From IMG/VR virus record IMGVR_UViG_3300012920_000328, positions 1 to 21,698 of that record: a stretch of DNA of 21,698 nt, one strand, 5' to 3'. This document shows positions 13,547 through 20,033 of this stretch, in pieces. This DNA is from a virus. The first letter of the stretch is position 1, and the number at the start of each line of letters is the position of its first letter. The notes beneath the pieces were generated by a model that was not told the DNA's origin, made no database searches, and saw only the letters and a program-made list of their open reading frames with translations. The position numbers and the translations under genes are program-made.

Positions 13547-13780
13547 ATGGAAAGAAGCAAAAATAATATTGAACGTGAGTACTTCATGGATTACTGTGAT
13601 TGTGTGTTAGATTACATTGAAGATGATATTTTGAATGATGCCCTATATGATGTTATAGGAAAAAGACTTGAAGATTTGGTCTTTGAAATGTATCTTTTTA
13701 ACACTCCTTGTGGAAAGGCTACACACATAGTTGAAACTATGTTAAAACTTTTTAGAAGAGAATTAAACAACTTTAATTAA
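13547..13780 (+). CDS. Small acidic helical protein leading the recombination operon
   Basis: This 77-residue protein begins MERSKNNIEREYFMDYC. It is acidic, rich in Asp, Tyr and Leu, and predicted to be helical throughout; its C-terminus has a basic helix (LKLFRRELNNF). There are three Cys (residues 18, 20 and 55). The ATG follows an A-rich stretch without a Shine-Dalgarno sequence; Met14 is an alternative start but would remove a leader that fits the frame well. The stop overlaps the recA start (TAATG), so it is co-translated with RecA. I do not recognise a family. Its position makes it a candidate early regulator or RecA partner, which is inference. Confidence 0.6.
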   Translation: MERSKNNIEREYFMDYCDCVLDYIEDDILNDALYDVIGKRLEDLVFEMYLFNTPCGKATHIVETMLKLFRRELNNFN

Positions 13781-14769
13781 TGGGTACTAAATTAGAAGAG
13801 GCTTTAAAAAGTCTCAATAAAAACTTTGGTTCAGGCTCAGTATTTCACTTAGGTGAAAATGAGGCTTTTGAAAAATTAGAAAGAATACCAACAGGGTCTT
13901 TAGGTTTAGATGTCATCACAGGTGGGGGTTACCCTCTAGGAAGAATAATTGAACTATTCGGATGGGAATCTTCAGGAAAAAGCACGTTATGTATACACGC
14001 AATAGCACAAGCTCAAGCAATGGGTAAGAAGTGTGCGTTTGTAGATATGGAGCATGCTTTTGATAAAAACTATGCAGAAGCATTGGGCGTTGACACCGAA
14101 GACCTTATATTCTGTCAACCAGGTAGTGGGGAGGAAGCAATTGAGATTACTAAAACACTAGCGAGTACTGGTGAAATAGGTCTCGTAGTTGTAGACTCAG
14201 TTGCTACTATGGTACCATCTGTCGAATCCGAAGGTGAAGCAGGTGAAAGCAAGATGGGTGTTCACGCAAGACTTATGTCACAAGCTATGCGTGTGTTGTC
14301 TCCTATTGCAAGTAAAAACAATTGTACTTTAATGTTTGTCAATCAACTCCGTCAAAAGATTGGAGTTATGTATGGTTCCCCAGATGTCACGACTGGTGGA
14401 AACGCTCTTAAATTTTATTCATCAATTCGCATTAAACTAACATCTAGTAAGTCTGCTGGCAACAAAGAAAAAGTTGACGGGGTAGACAAGCAGGTGTCTA
14501 ATCTAGTTACTGCAACTACTGAAAAAAATAAAACATATCCGCCATTGCAAAAGCATTCCTTTCAACTAAGATTTGGAATAGGAGTAGATGCAAAAGAAGA
14601 GATTGTAGATATGGCTATCTCTCTAGGTCTAATAGACAAGAAAGGTGCTTGGTACAGCTATGAAGGCACACAGCTTGGTCAAGGTAAAAAAGCAGTATTT
14701 GCCTTACTTGAAGATAATCCTGACCTTGAAGAAACCCTCAAAGAACAAATAATTAAACATTATAACTAA
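13780..14769 (+). CDS. recA: RecA/UvsX-family recombinase
   Basis: This 329-residue protein is a clear RecA, an ATP-dependent strand-exchange filament protein used in phage recombination and repair. Walker A is GWESSGKST (residues 61-69; Trp replaces the usual Pro), the catalytic Glu is E91 in DMEHAFD, and Walker B is LVVVDS (135-140). The DNA-binding loops are conserved: L1 around residues 151-165 (EGEAGESKMGVHARLM) and L2 around 189-215 (QLRQKIGVMYGSPDVTTGGNALKF). It is of near-bacterial type rather than the divergent UvsX type, but it is shorter than cellular RecA because it lacks the acidic C-terminal extension. It starts one base inside the previous stop and ends one base inside the next start, so it is part of a coupled operon with PhoH. 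Acquisition from a bacterial host is plausible. Confidence 0.95.
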   Translation: MGTKLEEALKSLNKNFGSGSVFHLGENEAFEKLERIPTGSLGLDVITGGGYPLGRIIELFGWESSGKSTLCIHAIAQAQAMGKKCAFVDMEHAFDKNYAEALGVDTEDLIFCQPGSGEEAIEITKTLASTGEIGLVVVDSVATMVPSVESEGEAGESKMGVHARLMSQAMRVLSPIASKNNCTLMFVNQLRQKIGVMYGSPDVTTGGNALKFYSSIRIKLTSSKSAGNKEKVDGVDKQVSNLVTATTEKNKTYPPLQKHSFQLRFGIGVDAKEEIVDMAISLGLIDKKGAWYSYEGTQLGQGKKAVFALLEDNPDLEETLKEQIIKHYN

Positions 14770-15443
14770 TGAGAGAGGATTTAAGTACTAGAAGAACAAA
14801 AACCAACCCTTCTTTTAAGTACGAATTGAGTGAAGAACAAAAGCTTGCAAAAGAAAAAATTCTTGACTCTAAGATTGCTATTATAACTGGTAAGGCAGGT
14901 ACGTCTAAAACGTTCTTAGCCTCACAGATAGCCTTAGATTTGTTTTTGAAGGGAGGAGTAGAAAGAATGTATATAGCCCGCCCACAGGTTTCTACAGAGG
15001 ACATGGGGTACCTTCCAGGAAATAAAGATGAGAAGATGAGGCAGTGGTGTGCTCCTGTTATAGAAAACATGGAGATACTACGAGAGAATGGCAAGAAAGA
15101 AGTAGAAAAATGGCTAAAAGAAGGTCAATTAGAACTGCTTCCACTACAATTCGCAAGAGGACGAACAATTACTAACAGCATAATGATAATAGACGAGGCA
15201 CAGAATCTTACTAAGCTTCAAACATATTTATTTTGTACAAGACTTGGAAAAGGTTCTCTTATGATATTTACAGGAGACCTTAAACAAAACGATTTAAAGC
15301 AGCCTAGTAGAAGTGGTTTCCACCAACTAATCGAGACTGCAGGTAAGTTAGATGAGATGATACATGTGGAGTTACAACAAAATTACAGAGACCCTATTGT
15401 TGCTAAATTTATGGAACAATATGAAAAAATTTGTGGCTGGTAA
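14769..15443 (+). CDS. phoH: PhoH-like P-loop ATPase
   Basis: This 224-residue protein carries Walker A GKAGTSKT (residues 41-48) and Walker B IMIIDEAQN (138-146). In between are the PhoH hallmarks, IARPQVSTEDMGYLPG (69-84) and a Gln/Asn-rich sensor stretch TGDLKQNDLKQPSRSG, and a late ELQQNYRDP. PhoH is a predicted RNA helicase-like ATPase, frequent in marine phages; its exact role in phage is not settled. Here it sits between recA and a nuclease and is coupled by overlapping stop and start codons on both sides (TAATG). The short N-terminal extension and standard length fit the phage version, which lacks the PIN domain of some bacterial forms. Confidence 0.9.
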   Translation: MREDLSTRRTKTNPSFKYELSEEQKLAKEKILDSKIAIITGKAGTSKTFLASQIALDLFLKGGVERMYIARPQVSTEDMGYLPGNKDEKMRQWCAPVIENMEILRENGKKEVEKWLKEGQLELLPLQFARGRTITNSIMIIDEAQNLTKLQTYLFCTRLGKGSLMIFTGDLKQNDLKQPSRSGFHQLIETAGKLDEMIHVELQQNYRDPIVAKFMEQYEKICGW

Positions 15444-15919
15444 TGTGGATATACGACAATAAAAAAATTACTTCCCTAGAGCAGATTCCAAGCGAAGCTA
15501 TAGGATTTATATACTGTATACATAATTTTTCTAAAGACAGAATGTATATTGGTAAAAAGAACTTGTATCATTGGAAAAGGGTCGGAATAAAAAGACATCA
15601 AGAACTAAAGCTTGAGGGATTCGAAGTCAGAAAACATAAAAACAAGAAAAAATCTAAAAAAGGCTTGCCTGTTTGGGTTTATAAAGCTAAATTAGAGTCG
15701 GATTGGCTGATGTATACAGGTTCTAACAAAGAACTAAACGAGGACATAAAGAAAGGGGATAGGATTGAAAAACACATTTGGCAGTTTTCCAATTGTTTAA
15801 AAAACTTATCCTTTTTGGAGACAGAGGCTCAATTTAAAATGGATGTTATCAGAGATAATGAAAAATTCTACAATGGTAATATTCTAGGGAAATATTTCCC
15901 AGGGGACTTAAATTGTTAA
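15443..15919 (+). CDS. GIY-YIG endonuclease, SegE-like
   Basis: The start is taken as the ATG at 15443, which overlaps the phoH stop (TAATG), rather than a TTG 12 bases earlier, giving 158 residues. The N-terminal part shows the GIY-YIG motifs: GFIYCIHN (residues 21-28) and MYIGKKN (34-40). A Lys-rich stretch follows (49-74), then SDWLMYTGSNKEL (86-98). FLETEAQ (124-130) supplies the catalytic Glu (E127) and FYNGNI (142-147) the conserved Asn. This set matches the T4 SegE-like GIY-YIG domain. Such proteins may be free-standing homing endonucleases or housekeeping phage nucleases; the tight coupling with recA and phoH favours a resident role. No intron is visible around it. Confidence 0.8.
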   Translation: MWIYDNKKITSLEQIPSEAIGFIYCIHNFSKDRMYIGKKNLYHWKRVGIKRHQELKLEGFEVRKHKNKKKSKKGLPVWVYKAKLESDWLMYTGSNKELNEDIKKGDRIEKHIWQFSNCLKNLSFLETEAQFKMDVIRDNEKFYNGNILGKYFPGDLNC

Positions 15920-15920
15920 T

Positions 15921-16910
15921 ATGATTATCAAAGACATAATCAAAAAGCATATTAAAGAGATACTCGATATATATGCTAAAAAACAAAACTTTACGCACAC
16001 CGCAGAAGCTTTTTGTGCAAAGTTTAATTACAAATATAGTGATTCTTGGAGAAGAGGTATAAGTAGATACATAAATTCCATACCTGAGCTAGATGCTGAT
16101 GTAGCATTAAGAGAAGAGGCAGAGATTGCTAGTCCTGCAAGAGTTCTGATATTTGATATCGAAACTGCTCCACTAATGTCCAATATATGGGGATTATGGA
16201 ATCAAAATGTAGGTCATAATTTATCTATGCTTGAATCAGACTGGTTTATTATTACGTGGTCTGCTAAATGGTTATTTGAAGAGAAAGTTTATACAGGTAA
16301 ACTAACCCCAAAAGAAGCTAAAGAGCAAGATGACTCTAGGATAGTAAGAAACTTTTGGAATCTACTAGATGAAGCTGATATTGTTATTGCTCACAATGGA
16401 GACAAGTTTGACATCAAAAGAGTTAACACTCGCTTCCTGAAACTGGGATTACACCCACCGACACCATACCAAACTATTGATACCCTTAAACATGTCAGGA
16501 AGAAGTTTAACATATCGTCTAATAAACTAGACTATGTTGCTAAATTCCTAGAGCTCGGAGGTAAGATGCAGACTGGAGGTTTTGAACTATGGAAAGGTTG
16601 TATGGAAGGAGACCAAGAGTCCCTTAACAAGATGGAAGAGTACAATATAAAAGATGTAACTCTTCTAGAAGAAGTGTATCTAAGGATACGTTCTTGGATT
16701 ACTCCTCACCCAAATATGGGGTTACACATAGGTGAAAACGTAACATGCTGTGCCACATGTGGAGGAACAGACTTGTCTGTTGTAGGTACTTACAAGACGT
16801 ATATGTCTGAGTATGATGCTCTTAGATGTAATTCTTGTGGAAGTATTAATAGGTCAAGAGCAAGTTCCTTAACTACAGAAGCTCGTAGATTACTAACAAA
16901 ATCAGTTTAA
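15921..16910 (+). CDS. DEDDy 3'-5' exonuclease with N-terminal helical and C-terminal zinc ribbon domains
   Basis: This 329-residue protein has a helical N-terminus that could be a DNA-binding domain (about residues 3-55). A nuclease core of the RNase H-like DEDDy type follows: motif I FDIETAP (78-84; D79, E81), motif II AHNGDKFD (157-164; D164), and motif III YNIKDV (241-246; Y241, D245). A C-terminal zinc ribbon has C277-x2-C280 and C303-x2-C306. Proofreading exonucleases of DNA polymerases share this core, but no polymerase domain is attached. In this operon, with RecA, PhoH and a GIY-YIG nuclease, it probably acts in recombination, DNA degradation or end processing. A role in host DNA breakdown is an alternative. 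The three-part layout is unusual. Confidence 0.8.
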   Translation: MIIKDIIKKHIKEILDIYAKKQNFTHTAEAFCAKFNYKYSDSWRRGISRYINSIPELDADVALREEAEIASPARVLIFDIETAPLMSNIWGLWNQNVGHNLSMLESDWFIITWSAKWLFEEKVYTGKLTPKEAKEQDDSRIVRNFWNLLDEADIVIAHNGDKFDIKRVNTRFLKLGLHPPTPYQTIDTLKHVRKKFNISSNKLDYVAKFLELGGKMQTGGFELWKGCMEGDQESLNKMEEYNIKDVTLLEEVYLRIRSWITPHPNMGLHIGENVTCCATCGGTDLSVVGTYKTYMSEYDALRCNSCGSINRSRASSLTTEARRLLTKSV

Positions 16911-17273
16911 ATGAGTGATTTAATATTTTTAAAAGTCAAAGGGTTTGTTCACGCTTATAAAGAAGAGTCAAAGGCTGTAGCGTGTGAGGAGTGTTTGAAA
17001 GAAGCTGAGGAAAGAGCAGAGTCTTTAGGATTAGACAAGGACTCTTTCGAAAGCCATTGTGATGATTTGTGTTCTGAAAGAGTTCTAGGAAGTAAAAATC
17101 TAGAAACTGAAGAGGTGTTAATTAAAGTTTCGGATATTGTTAATATTGCTGAAGCAAATGATGGTAGAGCTATTATACAAACATCTTCTGATTTACTGCC
17201 TAGATTGTTCAAAGACAGCTACAAAGACATTGTTGAAAGACTAATTTCTGTAGGCAAAATAACTATTATCTAA
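16911..17273 (+). CDS. Small Cys-containing protein of the recombination operon, unknown
   Basis: This 120-residue protein starts directly at the base after the exonuclease stop. It begins beta-like (LIFLKVKGFVHAY), then has a helical section with CEEC at residues 25-28 and further cysteines at 50 and 54 (SHCDDLC), which could together bind one metal ion. The second half has two probable beta strands and a helix (LLPRLFKDSYKDIVERLISV). I do not recognise the family. Its position as the last gene before the next promoter suggests it belongs to the recombination and nuclease operon. Confidence 0.6.
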   Translation: MSDLIFLKVKGFVHAYKEESKAVACEECLKEAEERAESLGLDKDSFESHCDDLCSERVLGSKNLETEEVLIKVSDIVNIAEANDGRAIIQTSSDLLPRLFKDSYKDIVERLISVGKITII

Positions 17274-17291
17274 CTATCTCAACAAATGTAA

Positions 17292-17299
17292 TATATTTG
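17292..17299 (+). promoter_or_regulatory. TAnnTTTG promoter core (TATATTTG)
   Basis: TATATTTG is a perfect Bacteroidota-type core, but no TTG is found 17-23 bases upstream, so the match is partial. The expected transcription start is about 30 bases before the ATG at 17336. It would open the second rightward cluster. Confidence 0.4.
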
Positions 17300-17335
17300 G
17301 ATAATATAAATATTTTCCATATATTAAGATGTGAT

Positions 17336-17590
17336 ATGGCTAAGAATTCCTACAAACCAATTCAAGAGAACAGCTATTGGGATGCTAGAAAAAAATATGA
17401 TGTCCTAAAAGAATCAGGAGAGCTGTTTGAAAAGAATGATAGAATGATTGGAGTCTGGGCATATGACATGAAAAGATTTTTAGAACTAAACGATACACTA
17501 CAAAAATGGGATGTGGATGCAGTAAACCCAAAAGACCAAAGCCAAGAGGAAAGTAGCGGTTCTATTTGGCACGACAAAAAAAAGGAGTAA
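17336..17590 (+). CDS. Small protein of the second rightward cluster, unknown
   Basis: The frame could begin at a TTG at 17297, but that codon overlaps the TATATTTG promoter core, so the ATG at 17336 is preferred, giving 84 residues (MAKNSYKPIQENS...). The protein is charged and rich in aromatic residues, with a helical body (WDARKKYDVLKES, YDMKRFLELNDTLQKWD) and a Ser/Gln-rich hydrophilic tail ending in KKKE. There is no signal peptide or membrane segment. The stop overlaps the start of the next tiny ORF (TAATG). I do not recognise the family. Confidence 0.55.
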   Translation: MAKNSYKPIQENSYWDARKKYDVLKESGELFEKNDRMIGVWAYDMKRFLELNDTLQKWDVDAVNPKDQSQEESSGSIWHDKKKE

Positions 17591-17673
17591 TGAAAAAACA
17601 ATTGTGTTTATTTGTAAAATGGATTACCCGAGGCAAAGTTTGTCTAGGATGGTGTGGCATTAAAAAAAATTAA
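17590..17673 (+). CDS. 27-residue basic peptide with GKVCLGWC motif
   Basis: This peptide contains Lys, Trp and two Cys in GKVCLGWCGIKKN. The start is coupled to the upstream stop (TAATG) and, unlike most genes here, is preceded by an SD-like AAAGGAG. Such peptides are easily missed by gene finders. The sequence is compact and ends 6 bases before the next ORF. It could be a short regulator or membrane-active peptide. Function is unknown, and a chance ORF is possible. Confidence 0.4.
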   Translation: MKKQLCLFVKWITRGKVCLGWCGIKKN

Positions 17674-17679
17674 TATAAA

Positions 17680-17754
17680 ATGTCAATAGAAACTGCTATA
17701 GTTACTGTATTATTACTAGCATTTATTATTATTGACAGACTACGTAAATCATGA
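17680..17754 (+). CDS. 24-residue single-pass membrane peptide
   Basis: This peptide consists of a short acidic N-terminus, an uninterrupted hydrophobic stretch (AIVTVLLLAFIII, residues 6-18) and a basic end (DRLRKS). This is the shape of a tiny membrane protein with the N-terminus outside. The stop overlaps the start of the holin-like gene (ATGA), so the two are translated together. It may be an accessory lysis protein. It is very short, so it could be a chance ORF, but the composition and coupling argue for it. Confidence 0.45.
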   Translation: MSIETAIVTVLLLAFIIIDRLRKS

Positions 17755-17987
17755 GAAAGTTTTTTAAAGCAATGTTTTCAGAGGGAGGGGAAGTATCTTC
17801 CAAAAGAGTGGTCACAGCAATGTGCCTTCTTTTTATGCTTATTGCTTTTACATCAAACTTGTTTTGTGATTACACCGTAGAGCAACATATGTTTGAATCT
17901 CTACAATGGATAGTTATGGCAGGACTAGGATTCACAGCATCAGAAAAGTTTTCTGAAATACTTAGCAAAAGAAAAAACCATGAGTAA
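17751..17987 (+). CDS. Holin-like two-helix membrane protein
   Basis: This 78-residue protein has a charged N-terminus (MRKFFKAMFSEGGEVSSKRV), a first hydrophobic segment (about 20-38, VVTAMCLLFMLIAFTSNLF), a short polar turn with one Cys, and a second, weaker segment (about 50-63, SLQWIVMAGLGFTA), then a charged end. Two membrane helices with a charged C-terminus in a small phage protein suggest a holin or pinholin, which opens the inner membrane at lysis. No endolysin is visible next to it, so the lysis role is inference. Its start overlaps the 24-residue membrane peptide and its end overlaps the next gene by 8 bases. Confidence 0.6.
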   Translation: MRKFFKAMFSEGGEVSSKRVVTAMCLLFMLIAFTSNLFCDYTVEQHMFESLQWIVMAGLGFTASEKFSEILSKRKNHE

Positions 17988-18699
17988 AAAAGTTTATAAT
18001 ATCAGAGGTCATCACTACGGAGGCGAGGTAACCATAGGACGAGTGACTCAAGAATTTTATGATTACTGGGTGGAAAGAGATGAGAATGACTTCAGTGACT
18101 ACATTTTAGGAGAATGGGAAGACACCGAAGACGAAGATATTCCTGAAATGACATCAGATGGTAATGATTACTGGCATGATTTAGATGATATTTTACATTT
18201 TTATGGAAGTTATGCAAACTCTAAGGTAACTTTGATAGACACAGACACTGATGAAGAGAAAGAAGTTGAACACCAGTTCTTATGGAGCCGAGAAGGAGGT
18301 TTTTTTGATGAAGAAGAGCCTGATTGGGATAATTTATACCAAGGCCTCACAAAAGAAGATTACGTGCCTGTAGTAGCTTGTATGAGTGAAGAAAAAGGAT
18401 GGACTTCGACTTGGGTTCTTGAGTTAGAAGAGGATGAAGAGTTTGATGAAAAGAAACTTTCTGCTGGTATACTTGAAACGAACTTTGGAGAGTTTGTTGA
18501 AAAACTGTACTATGATGGTAAAGTATTAGAAGAAGACGATGGTGGAAGTACTAATGGAAAAGGATTTACTGTCCGACTTGGATGGTTTAATACGAAATGG
18601 GTTGACACCCTAGAACAATATGCGGAAGGAAGCGAAGGTTTAACTGAAGCACTAAATGAATTAAAAGAACAGCTTGAATGGGAAGCTGAAAATAACTAA
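17980..18699 (+). CDS. Highly acidic protein, unknown
   Basis: This 239-residue protein is extremely rich in Asp and Glu throughout, with runs such as EDTEDEDIPE and LELEEDEEFDEKKL, and has many Trp and Tyr residues. The first section has a GGEVTIGRVTQEFYDYW start that reads as a compact fold; the rest alternates acidic loops with beta-like segments (TWVLELEEDEE, FTVRLGWFNT). No membrane, catalytic or zinc motif is seen. I recall proteins with a similar start in marine myoviruses but cannot name the family. A strongly acidic protein next to several strongly basic proteins may be a DNA mimic or a chaperone for them; that is speculation. Confidence 0.6.
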   Translation: MSKKVYNIRGHHYGGEVTIGRVTQEFYDYWVERDENDFSDYILGEWEDTEDEDIPEMTSDGNDYWHDLDDILHFYGSYANSKVTLIDTDTDEEKEVEHQFLWSREGGFFDEEEPDWDNLYQGLTKEDYVPVVACMSEEKGWTSTWVLELEEDEEFDEKKLSAGILETNFGEFVEKLYYDGKVLEEDDGGSTNGKGFTVRLGWFNTKWVDTLEQYAEGSEGLTEALNELKEQLEWEAENN

Positions 18700-18710
18700 A
18701 AATAAAATTA

Positions 18711-18726
18711 AAAACGAGAAATAATG
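18711..18726 (+). promoter_or_regulatory. Translation leader AAAACGAGAAATAATG (copy 1)
   Basis: This 16-mer ends in the ATG of the triplicated-module gene and matches 15 of 16 positions of the leader at 20018-20033. Neither holds a standard Shine-Dalgarno sequence. It may be a phage-preferred translation start. Confidence 0.4.
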
Positions 18727-19428
18727 CCTAGTTACGATATATCGATTAAAAAAGAAAACCTAGTCAAGCATGGATGTGCTGTACCTGCAGGGTACGTAAG
18801 ATTAAGCTCAGTGATAGCAAGATTACCTGTACATGATAGCGATGCAAAAGCAAGAGAAGCAGGACTAAAAGACTGCGACATGTACTCAAATACTAATCAA
18901 AATACCATTGGTATTGTAGGTTCAGGAGGTGCAGGAGGTACAAGTGTACCTGATAGAGACTTCACAAATGCTCTTGACATTGCTTTTCCGCAAGAAGAAG
19001 TTATAAAGTATGGTTGCCAAATACCAAATGGTTATGTAAGGTTTACATCTGTTTACGGAAGTTTACCTATATATGCTAATTCAGCAACTGCTGCAGGTGA
19101 CGGACTTAAAAAATGCGACCCTTTTCTTTTGGAAGGTAGCGGAGACTTAGCTTTATTAGTTGCAGACTTTGCACCAGCTGGTGGGGGTGCGGTAGAAAAG
19201 AAAGTACCTTACTTTGATATTGCAATTAAAAAAGAGCAAATTCTATATAGGAACTGCAATCTTCCAAAAGGGTACATAAAACTTAGCCAAGTACTAGCTT
19301 CGTTCCCTGTTTACACAAAAGAACAAGCTGAGGCTGTCTTGCCTGAATGTGCAGGATATCTTCGTAAGAATTCAGTCGGTAAAATTACTGCAGCTAATGT
19401 TTCTTTTGTAAGAAAGGCTACAACTTAA
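18724..19428 (+). CDS. Triplicated 80-residue-period module protein, possible virion protein
   Basis: This 234-residue protein is built from three related modules of about 50 residues: residues 4-54, 84-134 and 164-212. Each reads D-I-x-I/F, then a helix with K/E, G/N-C, P-x-G-Y-V/I, a serine-rich strand, L/F-P-V/I, and a second Cys. The first Cys of each module falls at residues 18, 98 and 178, exactly 80 apart, and the second at 51, 131 and 209. Gly/Ala-rich linkers separate the modules. Regular Cys pairs suggest a disulfide or metal site per module. A tail fibre, decoration or host-binding role is possible, but nothing proves it. It starts after a conserved leader shared with the 396-residue gene. 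Confidence 0.7.
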   Translation: MPSYDISIKKENLVKHGCAVPAGYVRLSSVIARLPVHDSDAKAREAGLKDCDMYSNTNQNTIGIVGSGGAGGTSVPDRDFTNALDIAFPQEEVIKYGCQIPNGYVRFTSVYGSLPIYANSATAAGDGLKKCDPFLLEGSGDLALLVADFAPAGGGAVEKKVPYFDIAIKKEQILYRNCNLPKGYIKLSQVLASFPVYTKEQAEAVLPECAGYLRKNSVGKITAANVSFVRKATT

Positions 19429-19430
19429 TC

Positions 19431-19730
19431 ATGCCGAGGAAAAAGAAAGACCCTAAAGTAGGGACTGGCAAGAAGCCCAAAGGTTCTGGTAGAAGGCTTT
19501 ATACGGATGAGAATCCAAAAGATACTGTTCGTATAAAGTTTGCTACGCAGAAGGATGCTAGAGACACAGTGAAGAAAGTGAAAGATGGTAAAAAACCTTT
19601 CGCAAGAAAAATCCAAATCTTAACCGTAGGGGAGCAGAGAGCAAAGGTAATGGGTAAAGCCAAAGTAGCTGAAATATTTAAGAAAGGGAAGAACGCAGTA
19701 AGAAGAAAACACGGTAAACCTACAAAATGA
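19431..19730 (+). CDS. Small highly basic protein, possible DNA-binding
   Basis: This 99-residue protein is very rich in Lys and Arg, starting MPRKKKDPKVGTGKKPKGSGRR, with a short central segment (YTDENPKDTVRIKFA) and a helical basic remainder. Sequences with a GTGKKPKGSGRRLYTDENP-like core are familiar from marine phages and may form a named family (possibly DUF5872), but I cannot confirm this. Strong charge and small size suggest nucleic acid binding or virion-internal packaging. It lies 2 bases after the triplicated-module gene and overlaps the next start (ATGA). Confidence 0.65.
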   Translation: MPRKKKDPKVGTGKKPKGSGRRLYTDENPKDTVRIKFATQKDARDTVKKVKDGKKPFARKIQILTVGEQRAKVMGKAKVAEIFKKGKNAVRRKHGKPTK

Positions 19731-19864
19731 TTAGAAAGATGCCTAATAAGAATGAATGGAAGCTTTACTCCAAAAAGGGTAAAGTGCTAGGCACATTTAA
19801 GAGTAGAAAGAAAGCTGTAGATAGAGAACGACAAATTAACTATTTTAAAAGCAAAAAGAAATGA
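19727..19864 (+). CDS. 45-residue basic protein with KVLGTFKSRKKAVDRERQI core
   Basis: This small basic protein reads MIRKMPNKNEWKLYSKKGKV, then LGTFKSRKKAVDRERQINYF and a Lys-rich tail. A short beta hairpin (WKLYSKKGKVLGTF) followed by a helix with R-x-R-Q-I is a pattern I recall from short phage proteins. The start overlaps the previous stop (ATGA) and the stop overlaps the next start in the same way, which supports translation. It could bind nucleic acid. The function is unknown. Confidence 0.55.
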   Translation: MIRKMPNKNEWKLYSKKGKVLGTFKSRKKAVDRERQINYFKSKKK

Positions 19865-20019
19865 GGAATTGGAACTTAACGGTGTGTTTACATTGGCCTC
19901 ATGATAGGTTTGCCTTAGGTTGGGAATACCTAAGTCCTACCGAAGAAGTTAGGTTTCACACTACAGAAATATTTTTGTTAATGATAACAATAACATTCAA
20001 TTTAGAAACTAATAATTAA
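19861..20019 (+). CDS. 52-residue Trp/His-rich small protein
   Basis: This protein reads MRNWNLTVCLHWPHDRFALG, then a short aromatic core and a hydrophobic C-terminal segment (EIFLLMITITFNLE, residues 36-49) that could be a membrane helix or beta strand. Its start overlaps the stop of the 45-residue gene (ATGA), which favours real translation. It precedes the leader of the 396-residue gene by a few bases. I do not recognise a family; a chance ORF is less likely because of the coupling. Confidence 0.5.
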   Translation: MRNWNLTVCLHWPHDRFALGWEYLSPTEEVRFHTTEIFLLMITITFNLETNN

Positions 20020-20033
20020 AACTAGAAATAATG
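20018..20033 (+). promoter_or_regulatory. Translation leader AAAACTAGAAATAATG (copy 2)
   Basis: This is the second copy of the 16-mer found before the triplicated-module gene, with one substitution, ending in the ATG of the 396-residue gene. Confidence 0.4.

Noticed and set aside
15431-15442. TTG start for the GIY-YIG gene
   Set aside because: It would add four residues (MWLV) inside phoH; the ATG at 15443 overlaps the stop as TAATG, like most neighbouring genes.
15443-15919. Homing intron or inserted mobile element around the GIY-YIG gene
   Set aside because: Flanking genes are intact and joined by overlapping or near-adjacent codons, with no split gene or intron structure.
17297-17335. 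TTG start adding 13 residues to the 84-residue protein
   Set aside because: The TTG is part of a TATATTTG promoter core and an ATG follows at 17336.
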